Below, in pieces: positions 1-6,772 of a stretch of DNA of 8,356 nucleotides (its first letter is position 1; every line of letters begins with the position of its first letter). A program made the translations under genes and the position numbers. The DNA is taken from contig CANKVI010000040.1 in assembly GCA_947487095.1 (NCBI GenBank), forward strand, positions 1 to 8,356, read 5' to 3'. Below the pieces are notes generated by a model, which saw only the letters and a program-made list of their open reading frames with translations, did not search any database and was not told the DNA's origin. The stretch is from Acidimicrobiaceae bacterium (lineage in GTDB: Bacteria > Actinomycetota > Acidimicrobiia > Acidimicrobiales > Ilumatobacteraceae).

Positions 1-434
1 ATTGGATTGCATTCCAAGCAATTGGCACACCAGCACCTATCGCTATGGCGCTGTGGGTCGGAATCGTTTCGCAGTTCTTGCCGGTTGTGGGAACGTACCT
101 TGCAGGAATATTGCCACTGATGCTCACGTTCTTTGATTCACCGTTTAAAGCTTTGCTCGTTGTTGCTTTTGTGTTGGTGTATCAACAACTAGAGAACTAT
201 CTCATCTCGCCGCGAATTACTGCGCGAACATTGCATGTGCATGCGGCAGTTGCATTTGGTTCGGCAATTGTTGGTGGCGCAATACTCGGGCCAGTTGGCG
301 CAGTGCTGGCGCTTCCGGCAGCCGCAATGGCTCAAGCACTCATTGGCAGTTGGGGCCCGCGACACGACGTCATTGATGATGATCTAGTTCGGATGCCATT
401 GCCCCGAGCGAAGCGAGCAAGCCGCAAGAAATAG
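1..434 (+). CDS. AI-2E family transporter, C-terminal part (5' end outside window)
   Basis: This reading frame is open from base 3 with no stop upstream, so the ATG at 45 is internal and the gene begins before the window. The 143 visible residues match the C-terminal half of AI-2E/PerM-family (PF01594) multi-pass inner-membrane proteins. A hydrophobic stretch at about residues 12-44 carries the family-like FLPVVGTYLAG. Another spans about 49-61, followed by the signature-like QQLENYLISPRI at 62-73. The last span, about 82-114, has GGAILGPVGAVLALP. The tail is polar, acidic and then basic, ending in RAKRASRKK, probably cytoplasmic. Members are proposed to export or exchange small molecules (autoinducer-2, or ions in some homologues); the substrate cannot be read from sequence. 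The gene is convergent with serA and ends 9 bases from it. Confidence 0.85.
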   Translation, partial: WIAFQAIGTPAPIAMALWVGIVSQFLPVVGTYLAGILPLMLTFFDSPFKALLVVAFVLVYQQLENYLISPRITARTLHVHAAVAFGSAIVGGAILGPVGAVLALPAAAMAQALIGSWGPRHDVIDDDLVRMPLPRAKRASRKK

Positions 435-456
435 TTGGTGCTGCTAAGCGCCAACT
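433..456. terminator. Candidate hairpin between convergent genes
   Basis: Bases 433-442 and 447-456 form a 10-bp inverted repeat around the loop GCTA, with one non-Watson-Crick position (439/450). In plus-strand RNA that position is a U-G wobble, but no U tract follows. In minus-strand RNA it is a C-A mismatch, and the hairpin is followed by a U-rich stretch (UAUUUCUU). The transporter stop lies at the foot of the stem and the serA stop lies across the loop. It is most likely a weak terminator for serA, possibly acting in both directions. This is seen by eye only; no folding energy was calculated. Confidence 0.4.
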
Positions 457-2021
457 GAAACAACGCTCGAAATTCCTTCGAGTGTGCGCAGCTTGTTCAT
501 CACGTCAAGAGAAACGGCAGTCGTCGTTGCGATGCACATCAGTGCGCTGCCTTCGGTTTCAGTGGTTCCCACATCCATGTTGGCAATGTTGATTCCAGCA
601 TCGCCAAGTGCGGTGGCTACACGGCCAATTGCGCCTGGTCTGTCGTCGTTTTTCACCACCAACATGTGCTCTGACGGCGGAATGTCGGTGAGGTGGTCAT
701 CAATCATCACGATGCGTCCTTGACGACGACGTCCAGTGAGAGTTGCTGAAAGATTGCGATCGCCAGATCGCAAAGTGATGAGATTTACGTAGTCGCGATG
801 CGTCGTGTTGGTTGAAGCAACGCTCTCAATTGCAATCCCCAAATTTCGCGCAATAGTTGGTGCGTTCACCAAGCTGACTGGCTCATTTGTCCAGCGTGAC
901 AACATGCCTTTCAGCGCGCTGATGGTGATGAGTCCTGGATCATATGCACCGATTTCTCCGATTGTGGAAATCTCAATTGAAGTGGGAGCGGTTTCAATGA
1001 GTGAAGCAAAGACACGACCTAATTTGTCGGCAAGCGGAATGAATGGTTTCAGTGTTTCGTTGGCATCACCGGCTTCAAGGTTGACGGCAAAGGGAACGAA
1101 TTCGCCTTTCAGTGCAAGTTGCACCATGTCGGCAACAACTTCACCAGCTCGATCTTGTGCCTCACGGGTACTTGCACCTAGGTGTGGAGTTGCAACAACG
1201 TTGTTCAGCGCGAATAGTGGTGAATCAGTTGTCGGCTCTTTCACAAACACATCAAGTGCAGCCCCCGCAATGGTGCCGTTACGAAGTGCGTCAGCAAGAT
1301 GGTCTTCGTTCACGATTCCACCGCGCGCAACGTTGACGATGCGCAGCGATGGTTTCGCACGCTTCATCATTTCTGTATCAATAATGCCATTGGTTTCTTT
1401 TGTCTTTGGTAGGTGAATGGTCAGAATGTCTGCCTGTTCCACCACACGCTCGAGCGTGGTCATGTCAACGCCTAACTCGCGTCCGCGTTCTGCGGAGACG
1501 AATGGATCAAATGCAATCAGTCGCATGTCGAATGCTCGAGCGCGTTGTGCAACGAGTGTGCCAATTCGACCGAGCCCCAAAATGCCGAGCGTTTTTCCTG
1601 CGAGTTCGATACCTTCCCATTTGCTGCGTTCCCAGCGACCCTCCATTAAGGATCGATGTGCCTGAGGAACATTGCGAGCAATAGCCATGATGAGCGCCAT
1701 GGTGTGTTCGGCTGCCGACAACACGTTTGACTGTGGTGCATTCACCACCATGACGCCTTGAATAGTTGCAGCCTCAACATCGATGTTGTCTAGGCCAACG
1801 CCAGCGCGAGCCACTACCACTAGGTCGCTGCCGGCCTTCAACATTGCGGCATCAACCATGGTTGCTGAGCGCACGATGAGGCCTTGTGCGCCACGCAGGA
1901 TTTCATGCATTTCTTCAGGCGTTTTGTCCAGTTGAACGTCTACTTCATAGCCAGCGGCACGAAGTCGATCAAGTCCTGATTCAGCAATGGTTTCGGCAAT
2001 CACAATTCGTTTACTGGTCAT
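444..2021 (-). CDS. serA: D-3-phosphoglycerate dehydrogenase (long form with ACT domain)
   Basis: Cytoplasmic enzyme that oxidises 3-phosphoglycerate to 3-phosphohydroxypyruvate with NAD+, the first committed step of serine synthesis. At 525 residues it is close to the long SerA of Mycobacterium tuberculosis. The substrate-binding domain is split (about 1-98 and 285-315) around a nucleotide-binding domain. The Rossmann motif GLGRIG is at 149-154, with D172 after the second strand to bind NAD ribose. The catalytic R-E-H set is visible: R233 (in NVARGG), E262 (in KEP) and H280 (in TPHLGAST). An intervening regulatory domain of the ASB type spans about 320-450. A C-terminal ACT domain (about 453-525, with NDDRPGAIG) usually senses serine for feedback inhibition. 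The ATG overlaps the serC stop as ATGA and has a good GGAG 8 bases upstream inside serC. No truncation or missing active-site residue is seen. Confidence 0.97.
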   Translation of the reverse strand: MTSKRIVIAETIAESGLDRLRAAGYEVDVQLDKTPEEMHEILRGAQGLIVRSATMVDAAMLKAGSDLVVVARAGVGLDNIDVEAATIQGVMVVNAPQSNVLSAAEHTMALIMAIARNVPQAHRSLMEGRWERSKWEGIELAGKTLGILGLGRIGTLVAQRARAFDMRLIAFDPFVSAERGRELGVDMTTLERVVEQADILTIHLPKTKETNGIIDTEMMKRAKPSLRIVNVARGGIVNEDHLADALRNGTIAGAALDVFVKEPTTDSPLFALNNVVATPHLGASTREAQDRAGEVVADMVQLALKGEFVPFAVNLEAGDANETLKPFIPLADKLGRVFASLIETAPTSIEISTIGEIGAYDPGLITISALKGMLSRWTNEPVSLVNAPTIARNLGIAIESVASTNTTHRDYVNLITLRSGDRNLSATLTGRRRQGRIVMIDDHLTDIPPSEHMLVVKNDDRPGAIGRVATALGDAGINIANMDVGTTETEGSALMCIATTTAVSLDVMNKLRTLEGISSVVSVGA

Positions 2022-3145
2022 GACAGTTGCTCCACGATGTAGTCAATGCATTTGGTGAGTTGTTGAATGTCTGTTGGTTCAACTGAAGGAAACATAGATA
2101 CGCGAATCTGATTGCGGCCAAGTTTGCGATAGGAATCGGTGTCAACTACGCCGTTTTCGCGCAGTACCGAGTTGATTGCACTTGCATCAACCCCGTCAAG
2201 ATCAATTGTGCCAACTACCGGAGAGCGGTAAGCCGGGTTGTGAACGAATGGCGTTGCAAAACTCTGCCGCGTTGCCCAGTCGTAAAGGTATTGCGAACTC
2301 TGTGTTGTTCGCTGAACGCACCATTCGAGTCCACCGTTTTCCAGCATCCATTGCAATTGATCATTCAACATGACGAAAGTAGAAATTGAGGGAGTGTTGT
2401 AGGTCTGGTTGGCACGGGAGTTTTCAAGTGCAACAGCCAAGTCGAGCGAAGCAGGACACCAACGTTTGGTTGCGGCAATTGAATTAATGCGTTCAACCGC
2501 ACGTGGCGAACACAGTGCAATCCATGTTCCGCCTTCTGAACCGAAACTCTTTTGCGGCGAGAAGTAGTACACGTCTACTTCGCTTGTCGTCCACGCAATT
2601 CCACCTGCAGCAGACGTTGCATCGACTACAACAAGTGCGTCTTGCGGGGTGGTTGGGCGAACGAGTGGCATCGTTGCACCCGTACTGGTCTCGTTATGCG
2701 TAAAGCAGTAGGTATCAACGTCGGCCAGTTCAACTTCTGCAACGGTTCCTGGAGGTGCATCAACGACAACAGGCTCTTGTAGATGCGGAGCTTTGCGTGC
2801 AGCCTCCGCAAACTTTGAGGAGAACTCGCCGAACACCAAGTGTTCGCTGCACGTGTTAATGAGTCCGAATGTTGCGGCATCCCAAAACATGCTCGCTCCG
2901 CCATTACCGAATACCACTTCCCAATCTTGCGGCAAAGAAAACAGCTGACTCAATTGATCGCGGACTGATCCGAGCAAGTTCTTTACAGGTGCCTGGCGAT
3001 GCGAGGTACCCAGGATGTGTTTGCCCGCGGCAACAAGTGCATCAATTTGTGAATCGCGAATTTTTGACGGCCCGCTTCCAAAGCGTCCGTCAGAAGGAAG
3101 AAGAGCAGAGGGAATCGAAATCTTCGTGGGGGCTGGATTCGACAT
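2018..3145 (-). CDS. serC: Phosphoserine aminotransferase (actinobacterial type)
   Basis: PLP-dependent, fold-type I aminotransferase that converts 3-phosphohydroxypyruvate and glutamate to O-phosphoserine and 2-oxoglutarate, the step after SerA. At 375 residues it resembles mycobacterial SerC along its length. Visible landmarks are the N-terminal DGRFGSGPSK (19-28), GTSHRQAPVKNL (46-57, substrate and phosphate contacts), GNGGA (80-84), HNETSTG (150-156), VDATSAAGG (174-182, D175 facing the pyridine nitrogen), the PLP lysine K199 in SPQKSFGSEGG, NQTYNTP (246-252), and KLGRNQIRVSMFP near the end. The ATG start matches the family N-terminus, although the Shine-Dalgarno sequence is weak. It is followed directly by serA (ATGA overlap). 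The phosphatase for the last step (SerB) is not in this window. A response regulator lies 51 bases upstream on the same strand. Confidence 0.97.
   Translation of the reverse strand: MSNPAPTKISIPSALLPSDGRFGSGPSKIRDSQIDALVAAGKHILGTSHRQAPVKNLLGSVRDQLSQLFSLPQDWEVVFGNGGASMFWDAATFGLINTCSEHLVFGEFSSKFAEAARKAPHLQEPVVVDAPPGTVAEVELADVDTYCFTHNETSTGATMPLVRPTTPQDALVVVDATSAAGGIAWTTSEVDVYYFSPQKSFGSEGGTWIALCSPRAVERINSIAATKRWCPASLDLAVALENSRANQTYNTPSISTFVMLNDQLQWMLENGGLEWCVQRTTQSSQYLYDWATRQSFATPFVHNPAYRSPVVGTIDLDGVDASAINSVLRENGVVDTDSYRKLGRNQIRVSMFPSVEPTDIQQLTKCIDYIVEQLS
2030..2033 (-). promoter_or_regulatory. Ribosome binding site of serA inside serC
   Basis: On the minus strand GGAG lies 8 bases before the serA ATG, within the last codons of serC. 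Together with the ATGA overlap it supports this start and indicates coupled translation of serC and serA. Confidence 0.65.
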
Positions 3146-3157
3146 TTGTCCAGTTTC

Positions 3158-3172
3158 GCTGGTGCTTCCAGC
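3158..3172 (-). repeat. Small inverted repeat in the serC leader
   Basis: On the minus strand GCTGG and CCAGC flank a five-base spacer, 12 bases before the serC ATG. It could fold into a small hairpin in the leader or be an operator half-site pair. It is short enough to occur by chance, and no clear promoter hexamers were found in the 51-base gap. Confidence 0.2.
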
Positions 3173-3196
3173 AATCGTGCAGTCGTTTACAAAAAA

Positions 3197-3610
3197 TTAG
3201 TGGCTGGCCGAAGATGCGCCTGCAGTAGTGCCTTCATGCCAGGAGTCCCCAGCAACAAGAGCACGAATTGCGCGCTGAATACGCAGTGCATCAAGCGGCT
3301 TCACAAGCCAACCTTCGGCTCCACTGCGTTTTGCCAAGTGCACATCCGCATCACGATCGAGCAACATCAAAACAGGAATGTGTGGAATTCGGTGATCGCT
3401 GTGATCGAGACGCAAATTCATGGTCACAGCCATGCCACCCATAGTCCCAAATTGCAGATCAAGAATTGCAACATCTGGCGTACGCGCTTTTATTGCTTCT
3501 GGAACGTCGCGACCGTTGCTGCAGACAGTAAATGAATTTTCGGGAGAACTCAGGGCCGCAAGTACTTCATCAAGTACCCACTGGGCGTCGGTTCCAACCA
3601 AAATATGCAC
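3197..3610 (-). CDS. Single-domain response regulator-like protein with atypical receiver
   Basis: A receiver (REC) domain protein without an output domain, 137 residues from the GTG at 3610. The fold is recognisable: HILVGTD as first strand, PDVAILD with the expected phosphoacceptor D51, a GGMAVTMNLR helix, IPVLMLL as fourth strand, and GAEGWLVKP with the conserved lysine K104. Two normally conserved positions differ. One of the paired N-terminal acidic residues is Thr (T7, with D8 kept), and the Thr/Ser after strand four is Leu (L84). Phosphorylation-driven switching may therefore be weak or absent. No histidine kinase is nearby. An upstream ATG at 3688 would add 26 residues, but these lie before the receiver fold and would run through the start and ribosome binding site of the divergent NfeD-like gene. 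GTG 3610 is therefore preferred, though it lacks a clear Shine-Dalgarno sequence. The target or partner is unknown. Confidence 0.8.
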   Translation of the reverse strand: MHILVGTDAQWVLDEVLAALSSPENSFTVCSNGRDVPEAIKARTPDVAILDLQFGTMGGMAVTMNLRLDHSDHRIPHIPVLMLLDRDADVHLAKRSGAEGWLVKPLDALRIQRAIRALVAGDSWHEGTTAGASSASH

Positions 3611-3672
3611 GTCTTGAGCATAACTCGGTAGGCACAGCGCGGATACCGTACAGGTGCAGTTCTGCTTACCCC
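3611..3672. promoter_or_regulatory. Divergent promoter region, response regulator / NfeD-like gene
   Basis: These bases separate two divergent starts and must hold at least one promoter if both genes are read as annotated. I could not identify convincing -35/-10 pairs. One feature stands out: CGGTA at 3626-3630 and TACCG at 3644-3648 form an inverted repeat with a 13-base spacer, which could be an operator. The arms are only 5 bp, so chance is a real alternative. Confidence 0.3.
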
Positions 3673-3677
3673 GGAGG
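3673..3677 (+). promoter_or_regulatory. Strong ribosome binding site of the NfeD-like gene
   Basis: GGAGG stands 5 bases before the GTG at 3683. This spacing and match decide the GTG start, which has no competing ATG nearby and gives a proper signal peptide. Confidence 0.8.
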
Positions 3678-3682
3678 TTTTC

Positions 3683-5029
3683 GTGCATAAGTTCTCGCGT
3701 GTTTCACGGCTTGCAATCGCCGCATTGGCCGTTGGCGCAGTGCTGTGCTCCTTCAATGGAAATGCAGGAGCCGAATCTGCAGAAGACTTGGCGCCCGTTG
3801 ACATCGTTGCGGTAAGCGGCCTGATTGACAATGTTGTAGTGGCTGAGATTGAGCATGCACTGGTTCGTTCGCAAGAAAACGGGGCGCAAGCAGTGGTGTT
3901 GCAGGTGAACTCGCGTGGAGCAGTGGTGTCAGCAGAGCGAATGGCTGAACTGCTCACAAAAATTTCAGAAGCGGACATTCCAGTAGCCGTTTGGGTCGGT
4001 CCAACTGGCGCGCGTGCATTTGGACTGTCGGCGCAATTGTTGGCCGTTGCCGATGTGCGAGCGATGGCACCAGGTGCACGAATTGGATATACGGGTCAAG
4101 CATTGAAGGTGAATGGAACCGAAATTTCATTCGGAACTATTGGCGCTGTACTTCGAACATCAACGATCGGATTCACGGAAGCACGCAAAGAAGGCGTGTT
4201 GAATTACGCAGGAGACGACCAAGGTGTTCCAGTTGTGCGCAACATGTTGCTCGCCCTTGATGGCATAAAAGTTGGCAATACAGAATTGAACACTGTTGTT
4301 GAAAAAGTAGACAGCAGTGGTCAAATCGTTCGCGATGCCACAGCTGCCCGTTTCTTTAAGTTGGAGCTCACGGGCCAATTGATGCACACAGTTGCAAGTC
4401 CGCCCGTTGCCTACTTGTTGTTTGCCATTGGCTTGGCATTGTTGGTGTTTGAGTTCTTTACAGCGGGAATTGGAATTGCCGGAGTCGTTGGTGCAATTTG
4501 CACCATGCTCGGAACCTACGGTCTCGCTTCATTGCCAGTACGCGGATGGGCAGTTGCACTCATTGTTCTTGCATTGGTTGCATTTGCGGTAGATGTGCAG
4601 GTGGGAGTGCCACGATTTTGGACAGGGGTAGGTCTCGTGATGTTTGTCGTTGCGTCGTTTGCGTTATATCGACCGATAGACGGCAGCAACATGCGCATGT
4701 CTTGGATCACACTCGTTTCCGGAATCGCCATGATGACGCTGGCATTCATTGTGGGAATGCCAAGCATGGTGCGCACACGTTTTGCAACACCAACAATTGG
4801 CCGTGAATGGCTCATTGGCACCGAAGGAGTTGCGGTAAGTGACGTGAATCCTGAAGGAATTGTCAACGTTCACGATGCACAGTGGCGTGCACGAACCAAT
4901 CGTTCGACACCAATTACTTCAGGCAGTTCATTCCGCGTTGCCGCAATTGATGGCGTGACCTTGGAAATTGAGCCGCTAGAAGGTGCTGCACGCGACTACC
5001 GCGAGAAGCGAACAACCGCGAGTGAGTAA
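3683..5029 (+). CDS. NfeD-like membrane protein with degenerate ClpP/SppA-like domain
   Basis: A 448-residue protein of the long NfeD (PH1510-like) type. Residues 1-30 form a likely signal peptide (basic start, AIAALAVGAVL core, cleavage near AGA-ES). Residues about 38-230 resemble the ClpP/SppA-fold protease domain, with VVLQVNSRG (71-79), IPVAVWVGPTGARA (99-112) and MAPGARIG (128-135). About five membrane spans follow: 239-258, 260-285, 288-306, 313-329 and 340-359. A C-terminal soluble OB-fold NfeD domain lies at about 375-432 (EWLIGTEGVAV, GIVNVHDAQWRART, EIEPLEG). Family members are linked to membrane quality control and work beside stomatin/SPFH proteins; no such gene is visible here. 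The residue expected to be the catalytic serine of the GA-x-AAS-AG motif appears as Gly (G114), so proteolysis is doubtful. The gene starts at GTG with GGAGG upstream and overlaps the next gene by 8 bases. Confidence 0.85.
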   Translation: MHKFSRVSRLAIAALAVGAVLCSFNGNAGAESAEDLAPVDIVAVSGLIDNVVVAEIEHALVRSQENGAQAVVLQVNSRGAVVSAERMAELLTKISEADIPVAVWVGPTGARAFGLSAQLLAVADVRAMAPGARIGYTGQALKVNGTEISFGTIGAVLRTSTIGFTEARKEGVLNYAGDDQGVPVVRNMLLALDGIKVGNTELNTVVEKVDSSGQIVRDATAARFFKLELTGQLMHTVASPPVAYLLFAIGLALLVFEFFTAGIGIAGVVGAICTMLGTYGLASLPVRGWAVALIVLALVAFAVDVQVGVPRFWTGVGLVMFVVASFALYRPIDGSNMRMSWITLVSGIAMMTLAFIVGMPSMVRTRFATPTIGREWLIGTEGVAVSDVNPEGIVNVHDAQWRARTNRSTPITSGSSFRVAAIDGVTLEIEPLEGAARDYREKRTTASE

Positions 5030-5951
5030 CGAGGCAACCCAACGTCGCGAGGCATCGGAAACAGCCCCACTACAACCGCTTGATTGGTTGTTGCTCCTTG
5101 TCCCAGGGGTGATCTGGGGCTCATCGTTTTACTTCATTGATGTTGGGTTGGATTCTTTTGCGCCTGGCCTGATTACTCCAATGCGTGTGTTGTTTGGCTT
5201 CATCACGCTCAGCATGATTCCTAAAGCTCGGCAACCAGTTCCGAATGCCGCTTGGCCAAACATCATCGTCTTGTCATTGGTGTGGTTGGTAATTCCGCTC
5301 ACCGTGTTTCCGTTTGCAGAACAACACGTTTCCAGCAGCGTGACAGGAATGTTGAACGGTGGAACACCTTTGTTTGTTGCTGTCGTGGCATCGGTGATTG
5401 CCCGGCGGTTACCTCCACGAGGTCAGATCCTGGGACTGTTAATTGGATTTGGTGGAGTAGTACTTATCGCTTTGCCATCAATTCGTGAAAGTTCGTCCAG
5501 CATGTTTGGTGTTGTGCTCATTCTGATAGCGCTTGTCATGTATGGATTCGCGCTGAACGTAGCTTCGCCACTCCAGCAACAGTATGGTTCGCTTCCTGTT
5601 TTGCTGCGAGCAGAAATCGTCGCAGTAATTCTTCTTGCGCCGCTTGGCATGTATTCACTGATCAACAACGATCGACCATTTGCATGGGGACCTTTTGTGG
5701 CGATACTCGCATTAGGTGTGCTTGGCACAGCCATGGCGCATTATGCAATGGTGACACTGTCGGGTCGAATTGGTTCTACACGCGCCGCTGCAAGTTTGTA
5801 TTTGATGCCAGCAGTTTCACTTGCGGTTGGCGTGCTGATTAATCATGAAACGGTTGCGCCACTGGCAGTTTTGGGAAGCGTTGTTGCAGTAGTTGGCGCA
5901 TATGTCTTAAGCCGAAGCAAGCGAGCAGTGAGTACTGTCAAAGAATCATGA
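5022..5951 (+). CDS. EamA/DMT-family transporter (10 membrane spans)
   Basis: A 309-residue integral membrane protein with two EamA repeats (about 22-152 and 162-296), a member of the drug/metabolite transporter superfamily. Predicted spans lie near 22-39, 46-66, 79-97, 105-127, 134-151, 161-180, 190-214, 222-242, 251-273 and 277-295. Family landmarks are WGSSF (32-36), the GGTPLFVAVVA helix, GLLIGFGGVVLIA closing repeat one, and LGVLGTAMAHYAM plus YLMPAVSLAVGVLINHE in repeat two. Members export amino acids, metabolites or drugs; the substrate cannot be inferred. The GTG at 5022 sits inside the end of the upstream gene (8-base overlap), which suggests translational coupling. An in-frame GTG at 4983 would add 13 polar residues, and neither start has a clear Shine-Dalgarno sequence. 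The gene ends in an ATGA overlap with the Nudix gene. Confidence 0.88.
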   Translation: MSNEATQRREASETAPLQPLDWLLLLVPGVIWGSSFYFIDVGLDSFAPGLITPMRVLFGFITLSMIPKARQPVPNAAWPNIIVLSLVWLVIPLTVFPFAEQHVSSSVTGMLNGGTPLFVAVVASVIARRLPPRGQILGLLIGFGGVVLIALPSIRESSSSMFGVVLILIALVMYGFALNVASPLQQQYGSLPVLLRAEIVAVILLAPLGMYSLINNDRPFAWGPFVAILALGVLGTAMAHYAMVTLSGRIGSTRAAASLYLMPAVSLAVGVLINHETVAPLAVLGSVVAVVGAYVLSRSKRAVSTVKES

Positions 5952-6772
5952 CGACAGACAGTTTTGATCCGGTGATGGTGCCAATTCGGCCCGCGGCAAC
6001 GGTGATGTTGCTGCGTGATCACCCGTTGAATGGTGTTGAAGTGTTTATGTTGCAGCGCACGCTGAATGCTGCGTTTGCAAAGGGTATGTATGTGTTTCCT
6101 GGTGGTCGTGTAGATGCCAACGACGCAGAGTCCACGCTTGAGGCGCATTGTGATGGGATGACAGACGAAGAAGCCAGTGCGCTACTTGGAATTCCGCACG
6201 GCGGGCTGTCGTATTGGGTGGCTGTCATTCGCGAATGTTTTGAAGAAGCAGGGGTATTACTTGCTCGTCCTGCAGATGGACGGGAAATGATTCGCTTTGA
6301 AGACGAAGACGTGATCGATCGATTCTCGAAAGCTCGTCATCAGGTGCATGAAGGAAACACGTCGATGATGCAACTGTGCGATGACGAGCGATTGCGCCTC
6401 ATTACCGACAACATTCATTATGTAAGTCACTGGATAACTCCACTTGGTGAGGCGCGTCGATTTGATACGCGATTTTTTGTAGCAAGGGCACCAGAAGGCC
6501 AGGAACCATTGCATGATGACAGTGAAACCATTGCCAGTTTGTGGGTTTCGCCAGCAGACGCATTGGAGCGTCAGCAACGTGGTGATTTGGCCATGATGCC
6601 ACCAACTATTCGCAATTTAGAGTTCTTGCTTCCGCATGCAACTACCGATGATGCACTTGTTGCAGCAAAGAAGATCGGCATGCCGACGGCGATTATTCCT
6701 CAACTCAAAGTTGATGCTGAAGGTCGAGTAGTAGGCATTGCATTGCCCGGCGACACTGACTACAAAAACTAG
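5948..6772 (+). CDS. NUDT19-like Nudix hydrolase
   Basis: A 274-residue Nudix-fold hydrolase, which would cleave a nucleoside-diphosphate-linked substrate using divalent metal. The metal-binding core is intact: RECFEEAGVLL at 95-105, giving R95, E96, E99 and E100 of the REUxEExGU half of the box. The preceding FPGGRVD (50-56) is separated from it by a much longer stretch than in the classic 23-residue box, as in the NUDT19/RP2p group. Other features shared with that group, as recalled, are the WITP...ARRFDTRFFVAR stretch (162-180) and the later ETIASLWVSPADAL (193-206). Mammalian NUDT19 acts on coenzyme A and acyl-CoAs; whether this bacterial protein does is inference. The start overlaps the EamA stop as ATGA without a good Shine-Dalgarno sequence, so translation is probably coupled. 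Its TAG is interlocked with the mrp stop at a CTAG. Confidence 0.85.
   Translation: MTTDSFDPVMVPIRPAATVMLLRDHPLNGVEVFMLQRTLNAAFAKGMYVFPGGRVDANDAESTLEAHCDGMTDEEASALLGIPHGGLSYWVAVIRECFEEAGVLLARPADGREMIRFEDEDVIDRFSKARHQVHEGNTSMMQLCDDERLRLITDNIHYVSHWITPLGEARRFDTRFFVARAPEGQEPLHDDSETIASLWVSPADALERQQRGDLAMMPPTIRNLEFLLPHATTDDALVAAKKIGMPTAIIPQLKVDAEGRVVGIALPGDTDYKN

Noticed and set aside
805..1416. 203-residue open frame on the plus strand opposite serA
   Set aside because: It is a mirror of the strongly conserved serA frame. The translation has no recognisable domain and no ribosome binding site evidence, so it is a shadow.
3191..3242. Possible terminator after the response regulator: T6 on the minus strand (3191-3196) directly after its stop
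   Set aside because: The only stem found (gccag 3238-3242 with ctggc 3204-3208) is 5 bp with a 29-base loop, too weak to call. The T tract may simply be AT-rich spacer before serC.
3683..3760. Lipoprotein signal in the NfeD-like protein (C22 after AVL)
   Set aside because: The residue before the cysteine is Leu rather than Gly, Ala or Ser, so it is not a lipobox. A standard signal peptide ending at AGA fits better.
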